Shown here: positions 58,074-64,000 of the stretch, in pieces
Layout of the letters: every line of letters begins with the position of its first letter
Numbering within the stretch: position 1 is the first letter of the stretch
Source: Aphelocoma coerulescens
Lineage: Eukaryota; Chordata; Aves; Passeriformes; Corvidae
Assembly: GCF_041296385.1 (NCBI RefSeq)
Contig: NC_091013.1
Span: 12,104,001-12,168,000 of the forward strand
Direction: 5' to 3'
DNA length: 64,000 bases
Made by a program: the position numbers and the translations under genes
Notes under the pieces: generated by a model
Told to the model about the DNA's origin: nothing
Database searches by the model: none
Seen by the model: only the letters and a program-made list of their open reading frames with translations

Positions 58074-60489
58074 CAACTTTCCAGAGAATTTAATAATATA
58101 ATCTCTTAATTTAGCAATAAAACCTATTCACGGCCATTTGGTCAGGTTAGACACAGTTCACTGATGCAATTGCTATGGTCAGCACTCAGGACACTTACCC
58201 AAAACTGTCCTTAGCTGATGGATTGTAGGAGTGCTAGAAGTCTGACAAACACATTGCTATCAAATCCATCTGCAGCAAGGCAGCTCCTAAGAGAGTTATT
58301 GTAACAGTTTATGTTGTCACCTTCCACTCTCACTTTTAAAGCTTCTCAGGGCAGAGTGGAAACACCCAGATTCCTTTGGGTAAAAACCAGTGTGATTTCA
58401 AAGGCAGAGAAAAATTTATTAATTCTCCTGTCCTTTCTCATTTAATGGAGTGAAACTGTTTTGCAGAGAAGCAGCAGGATGGAGACGTGTAGACATCCTA
58501 ATGTAGAAAAAAATGAAATAGAAACTAAGGTGATATGCTCACCTTTTCGTCTGAAACTGTAGAGTAACATATGCAGGATGCAATAACAATTTCCACAGTG
58601 AAAACTTTCACACAGAACGGCTTATCTGCTAAACAGAAAGAAAACATGCACTGCCCGGGTGTTCTTAAAATGCTGCTTATTTTCACCTTGACTGCAAGTA
58701 GAGAAGAAAGTAGCACAAACTTTGTCTTTCTTAATTTTCTTCACAGAAAAAGAAGGTGACAAGGAATTTGCTTTCTTTAAATACAGGCTGTGCAGCTATC
58801 TTGTTATCAGAGGGTGAAACAACTGGTTTTGTTACTTATCAACCCACTTTTCTGTGAGATACCTCTTGCCCCTTGCTTACAGTAGTAATATCTGGCATTT
58901 AAATGTTGTTATCTTTAAATAATTTCATAGTTATTCATCTGTAACATTAATATTCATTGTTATGTTGTAATGGTATTATGTAGAATTTTGTCTGACAGAA
59001 ACTGTCATACCAGTTAATGGCTTAGTTAAAATTAGATCTTAAAGGATGCTGGAAGTCAAAACCAGGTATATTTCCTGGCTGTATTTAGGTCAAGATATAT
59101 ATTTCTTTACTGTAAAATTTTCAATTAAAATTGGAGATCTAGTCTCTGCAAATACAACTGGACATGAACACTCCTCAACACCTTGGGAATTTTTGTTCCA
59201 GTTCCTCATTTTGTTTGTGACAATTTCCACAGTTAACAATCTAATTACATTTCCAGGTTAGCTATTTTAGTCTTGTTCTTTTAAATCTAAGAAAAAGTTG
59301 AATTTTTACAATATTCTAGTCCTACAAATAAAGCTATATGCAGTAGTATGTATCTGTTGTCTAATATCATTGTAGATGTTGTTCTGTTAGATTTAATTTC
59401 TTTTTTCTTGTGTACAAGGGGCTCCAATGACCCTTTCGTAACTTGTTATATGATTATTTGGACTGACTTCATTCTATAAATTTTACGATCATATTGATGG
59501 TGCTTAGACTTCCTGTATGTCAACATATTTCTAACATTGTCATCTGAATTCTGAAAATGTTGGGTGTTTCTAAGACCATCCTTGCTGTCATTCAAGCCTG
59601 TACGAGACTTTGTTTTTACCTGAACTTTGTCTTTGAAATACACATCTGTGTGATCTTTAAGTATTTTTGATCCATTTTCCCTAAGACTGCCAACATACGA
59701 AATTTATTCTTTATGTAATACCTTTTTCTCCATTATAACTGTTTAAAGTAAGTGTTTCTGGTATAACACACTCTTGTCCTTAACTTGTCTCTATGAAGTT
59801 TTTTTTATAAGATGTTGAAAAAGCCACTCATCTCCATGAGGCACCTGTTGAACATGCATTTCTCTCCTCTCTCAGCACACATTATTTTGAACTAGAGTTC
59901 CCATGACAGCTTTAGCAGATGTTTCTGGCTTCACTCAGTATTCAGTTGAGACTGAATTTTGTCTGAATTATAGGCAAGCAGGAACTTCTAGCACACTTTT
60001 TCCTGACACACTGTGTGCCCATTATACCCCAAATAACAGCCCAAAGCTGCAATTCTCTTCAGGGCTGATATGTGCCACATCAGTCTTTGCCAAGCGCCAG
60101 GAGATCTGCCCTGTCACTCACCTTACCTCACTACAATCCTGACTCTAATGATTTATATCTAAAGGCATCTGAATAGACAAGCATGTATTTTGCCATTAAT
60201 GACTGCTAGAACCCATAAGATTAAGGAAGGAGCGGAGTTGTATTGTTTTGTTTTTTCCTATTCAGTTGTGACCTTTAGTTCTGCCTCCCTTATTTTAGAG
60301 AAACTGGATAATGTCATAAAAAACTCAAAAAACAAATCCCCAAACCAAACAGCAAACACTGTGCGCTTGTCCTTAGAGAGAAAGTTAGGGCTGTAGAATT
60401 TTCTTTAGAGGCAGGAGGAGAAGAACTGGAAGATGTATATGTACCCAGTTAATATTTTTATTAACACATCATGTCTCACTCTACTCTGC

Positions 60490-61015
60490 ATTGCTGTGGC
60501 TCACCTCAAGCCCTGTGTGCAATTTGGTTATCACATTTTAAAAAAGACATTCAGGTTTTAGAGGATGTCCAGATGAGAGCAACAAGGAAGGTGAAGGGTC
60601 TGGAGGGGTAACTGTGTGAGGAGCAGCTGAGGGCACTTGGTCTGTTCAGCCTGGAGGAGGCTGAGGGGAGACCTCACTGCAGTTACAACTTCCTTGTGAG
60701 GGGAAGAGGAGGGGCAGGCACTGATCTCTGCTCTGTGGTGGCAGTGACAGGACCCAAGGGAATGGCCTGAATTGATTCAGAGGAGGTTTCAGTTGCATAT
60801 TAGGAAAAAGGTTCTTCACCCATAGGTTGGTTGGGCACTGGAACAGGCTCCCCAGAAAACTGGTCACAGCACTAAGCCTAGTGAGTTCAGGAAGCATTTG
60901 GAGAATGCTCTTGGCACACGATGTGATTCTTGGGGTGCCCTGTGCACAGCCAAGAGTTGGACTTGATGGTCCTGATGGTTCCATTCCAATTCGACATGTT
61001 CTGTGATTCTGTGAT
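60490..61015 (+). mobile_element. CR1 LINE 3'-end fragment (sense), longest in the window
   Basis: Blocks in CR1 order: an eroded CCTGTGTGCAATTTGG region, GACATTCAGGTTTTAGAGGA, GGTGAAGGGTCTGGAGGGG, GGTCTGTTCAGCCTGGAGGA, CAACTTCCTTGTGAGGGGAA, GGAACAGGCTCCCCAG, GTTGGACTTGATGGTCCTGA and the terminus TTCTGTGATTCTGTGAT. It is sense on the plus strand, like the copies at 9.9 and 42.5 kb. The 112-codon minus-strand frame crossing it is an artefact of the element. Confidence 0.94.
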
Positions 61016-64000
61016 CACTGCACTGGTAGCATTATTTTATTATTTTTATAAAGTACATGTGACAAATTTCTGCTTCTTTGAATTAGCTGAAAAAGAATTC
61101 TTGGCACCTGGATAAACTGGTTTCCTTGCTAGCAGAAGGCATTAGGCAGGTTCATACCACTGGGACTATCTGACAGGAGATTCCTTTCCAGCATCTTCAC
61201 ATTTCTTAGTAGACACAGCTCCTCTGCTCTCTTTGTCGTTTTAGTGAGACAGAGACAGTGGTGCAGAGTGGAAATACTGACCTTTGAGGCATATGTAAGG
61301 CCAAAGATCTGCTGAAATGTCTTTAGAAAAAATTGGGCACAGGAAAGTTGGTGCCAGGCCTGCTTCAGTCAGGTTCATGCCAACCAAAGGGGTAGCTAAT
61401 TAGTCCCTCCACCACGTGCAGGTTCCTCTACCACAAGAAGTTGCTGGTGTAAGTTAAAGCAGAGGCCAAGCACAATGTCAGACAGATAGTGTGCATGACT
61501 GGACAATCATGATACAGCTGCTTTGAGGAGAAAAGCCATAGTATAAAAACAGTCTATAGATATGTTTTGTCCTGAAAGGTGCAATCTCTATTGCATTTAA
61601 TGAGATAAGAAAGTGATTTGTACCTAAAAACATGAGATTAAATCTCTTGTTGTTATGGGAAAGAGTCTCCTAATCTTTATTGTGTTTCACTCCTTAGATT
61701 CTTAAGTTCTTAAAGATTCAGGTGTGTCTTCAATTTTTGAAATTGAAGATAATCTTTGAGTTGAAGACAATCTCTGCCCCATAATTCAAAATGGACTTTC
61801 AGTGGTCTCTTCTGTTCCCCAGCCTTTCTGTACCTGTTCATCTTAATTGTCATAAGATGTTTTTTAGAATGTAATCCACCAAGTGCTTTCTGATACTTAC
61901 TTGGTTAAACACAGAACTCCTAAATTGCACTTAACTTTGTTTCATAGCTATTTGCATGGCAATTGGCATTGTATAATGCATGAAAACACAGTTCACTGAG
62001 CTGAAGTCTAGTCTTCAGTATGGTTCTGACGTATATTTTATTATTAAAATGATTTTAAAATGCCCTTTGTGTATTTGTCTAACAGCTTTTTCACAGCAAC
62101 AATCTGAGCTTCAGCACTGTAATGGAAGCTATGGCCTTGTGGAATCCTGCATGATTTTTTTCCACTTGACCTCATCTTTCCTCATGGTGGGACTTAATAC
62201 AGCACAACAAAGGAATTCCAAATCTCAACACGGCGTAACACAGATTGTTGCTGTCCTCACAGGCCTTTCTTTTCCTCTTCAGAACTGAACAAAGAAGAGC
62301 CATATAATGGCTGACTTCCAGAAAAATTTCATAGCTTCTGAATGCTGAATGAATGCATGAATAACTGATTTCTTTTTTCCTGTATTGGGATCTGAAAGAT
62401 GGAGTGTAGATATAGGCATAATACCAACATAATATATAGGTATAACGTCAAGCTTGTGCAATGATTTTTATATTTTTAAAGTATACTCAGTATACTGGGT
62501 ATATATATATATGTATATATAGAAAAGTCAAATAATCAGTTTATTTTCCCAGGCTTCTGTCTTATCATGAAAATGAACACAACTGCTATCGTTTCAGGAG
62601 AGATAGGAAGGAAAAGTAAGGAAAAGGAACCTGAGAATTTTGTGTGTGTTAAAGGAAATGGCATCCCAGAGATTTCCTTATACCTCAGCCTTCATTGCAC
62701 ACAAACACTGACAAAGATCATATTTGAATATGAGGAGATGAGAGGAAAAAGTTTTTCTGCACCTTTTCTTGCTGCCACTAGTTCTGCTGGGGGGAAGCTG
62801 TACAACATGTGAACATCTGCCCTTCTGAGTAGGAAGCTCTGTTAAGCTGAGGAGCTGCCTTACTGCCCTTCTTTTGGAAAATACTGTGATATTTTTGATA
62901 TGTGACAGTACTGGCCAACTTTGAGATTCTGGACTCAGGGCAGAATTCTATGAAAGCAGCATGTATAAGTTTTCCAGAGGTTTTATTTAATTATTTATTT
63001 GTATTTCCCACTCTCCTCAAAGCCTATGCCAAGTTATTCAGCAGCAGTAATTGAAGTGAAAGTTTGCAATCTGGTGAAAGCTGTTGGATTTTTAACAAGC
63101 TAATGAATCAAGTCCTCAAACACTGAATCTTACTGTATTTGCCTAGATCAGTAAGCAGTTCCTCTGGCTTCATTCCTAGACATGAGCTTTATTTTTCTGA
63201 TCCCTTTATGACAATGAGACTCCAGGGCTGACTCCTCAGATTTTGTGGAGCATGCCGCCTTGCTTTCCTCAGCTCACTGTAGTTAATGTTTTTTATGTAG
63301 ATTCCATCTACATAAAAAATGGATGTTCTGGATTTACAGCTTAGGAACAGGCTCGCAACCTAAAAAGAATCCTCAATCATGATTAATTTCCCAGCTTTAC
63401 TCTGTGGAAAGCTGTAACAGACTTTATATCTGAATCATTTTTTGGAGTAATAAATAAATCAATAAATCACTGCAAAATAAATTCTTCTCTTTCCTGAGAT
63501 GGATGACAATACCTGGTAATACATGTCCACAGTACATAGTATTCAACTGCAAATCAGCATCCCACATGCTGCTCTGTGGCTCTAATATATAAGCAATTTC
63601 TGTGAGTAGTTCTTTCAGTCCAACATACCTCCAATAATGTGAGCATAATGTCACAGCTTAGCAGAGTGTTGAAACAAAAGGGAGGGCATGCAGTGGTGTG
63701 CTAAGATACCAGATACTATTAGAAGACCTCGTACAGCAAAGAGAAACAAAGCTGGTGCACATTTTTCCCCTTTGCCTGTGGAGTTCATTGGTGCCTACTG
63801 GTGCATGCTCTTGTCTGGATCATGGCCAGGAATGTCCAGCAGAAATCTAGTTTGCTTCAGCCACACTTGCGCCTTGTGAATGTGTTAGAAATTAGGCTGT
63901 AGGGATCATCAGCCCACAGCATTCAGCTTGGTTTTGTTTTCAGTGCAACCACTGAGCCTGTAACCTGTCTCAGTGCTGCACCATCTTCTGATGGCAGCTG
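61016..64000. other. Non-coding stretch to the window end
   Basis: AT-rich DNA with no recognised exon, CR1 or RNA gene. It contains a TA-rich tract (62500-62521) and a perfect 14-bp-arm hairpin (63289-63319). Frames of 60-102 codons have no domain. Confidence 0.5.
63289..63319. repeat. Perfect inverted repeat, 14-bp arms, 3-nt loop
   Basis: TTTTTTATGTAGAT (63289-63302) and ATCTACATAAAAAA (63306-63319) are exact reverse complements separated by TCC, with two G-T-type pairs possible just outside. It is too tight and short for a normal microRNA precursor. It could be a cruciform-forming site or the remnant of a palindromic (MITE-like) element. Confidence 0.9.

Larger units (their letters stand above)
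44873..60489. other. Long non-coding stretch, no gene recognised
   Basis: About 15.6 kb without CR1, LTR or RNA-gene signatures. Simple sequence includes (AAT)n at 45907-45921, A-rich runs near 46146-46160 and 46270-46286, (AC)n at 57423-57437 and poly(A) at 58048-58073. A 33-bp local tandem duplication lies at 54818-54874. Segments 49310-49430 and 50200-50430 look unusually complex and repeat-free and are discussed as possible conserved elements. Frames of 60-92 codons show no domains. Confidence 0.5.

Noticed and set aside
60646..60984. 112-codon minus-strand frame
   Set aside because: It is the antisense of a CR1 fragment.
63289..63319. microRNA precursor
   Set aside because: A 14-bp stem with a 3-nt loop is too short for Drosha/Dicer processing.

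Overview
This is a vertebrate nuclear genome window, almost certainly from a bird and probably a songbird. The evidence is several 3'-end fragments of CR1 LINEs (the dominant avian retrotransposon), three long terminal repeats of avian endogenous retrovirus types, and an AT-rich, repeat-poor, non-coding background with one sharp CpG island. Nothing looks prokaryotic. No open reading frame above about 60 codons looks like a conserved protein. The long ones fall in CpG islands, CR1 copies, LTRs or a tandem repeat. I could not recognise any complete gene or any coding exon.

Layout. 1-14.8 kb is ordinary non-coding DNA with a small CpG-rich patch (6.36-6.72 kb), a pure (TA)n microsatellite (9.26-9.30 kb) and a CR1 fragment (9.85-10.31 kb). 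14.8-17.8 kb is the regulatory centre. It has a minor CpG-rich block, a TATA-like element, three short perfect palindromes, and a strong CpG island (about 16.64-17.76 kb) with G-quadruplex-type runs on both strands. This is very probably the promoter or 5' exon of a gene, or a divergent pair, whose coding part I cannot see. 17.8-31.9 kb is mostly single-copy, with a MIR-like SINE relic (19.3 kb) and an ERVL-type solo LTR (21.2-21.6 kb).

31.93-33.8 kb is the most unusual element: an LTR-like unit that appears to carry about 27 copies of a 26-28 bp minisatellite, with a recent-looking three-unit higher-order duplication. 42.5-44.9 kb is a cluster of transposon remnants: three CR1 fragments and one solo LTR with a perfect 6-bp target duplication. 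44.9-64 kb is non-coding, with one more CR1 (60.5-61.0 kb), a 26-bp poly(A) tract and a perfect 14-bp-arm hairpin (63.29 kb).

The window reads as the promoter end or intron of a large, developmentally regulated gene, or a gene desert next to one. That reading is inference. I found no convincing previously undescribed biological system. The minisatellite-bearing LTR and the CpG-island region are the best places for a second look.
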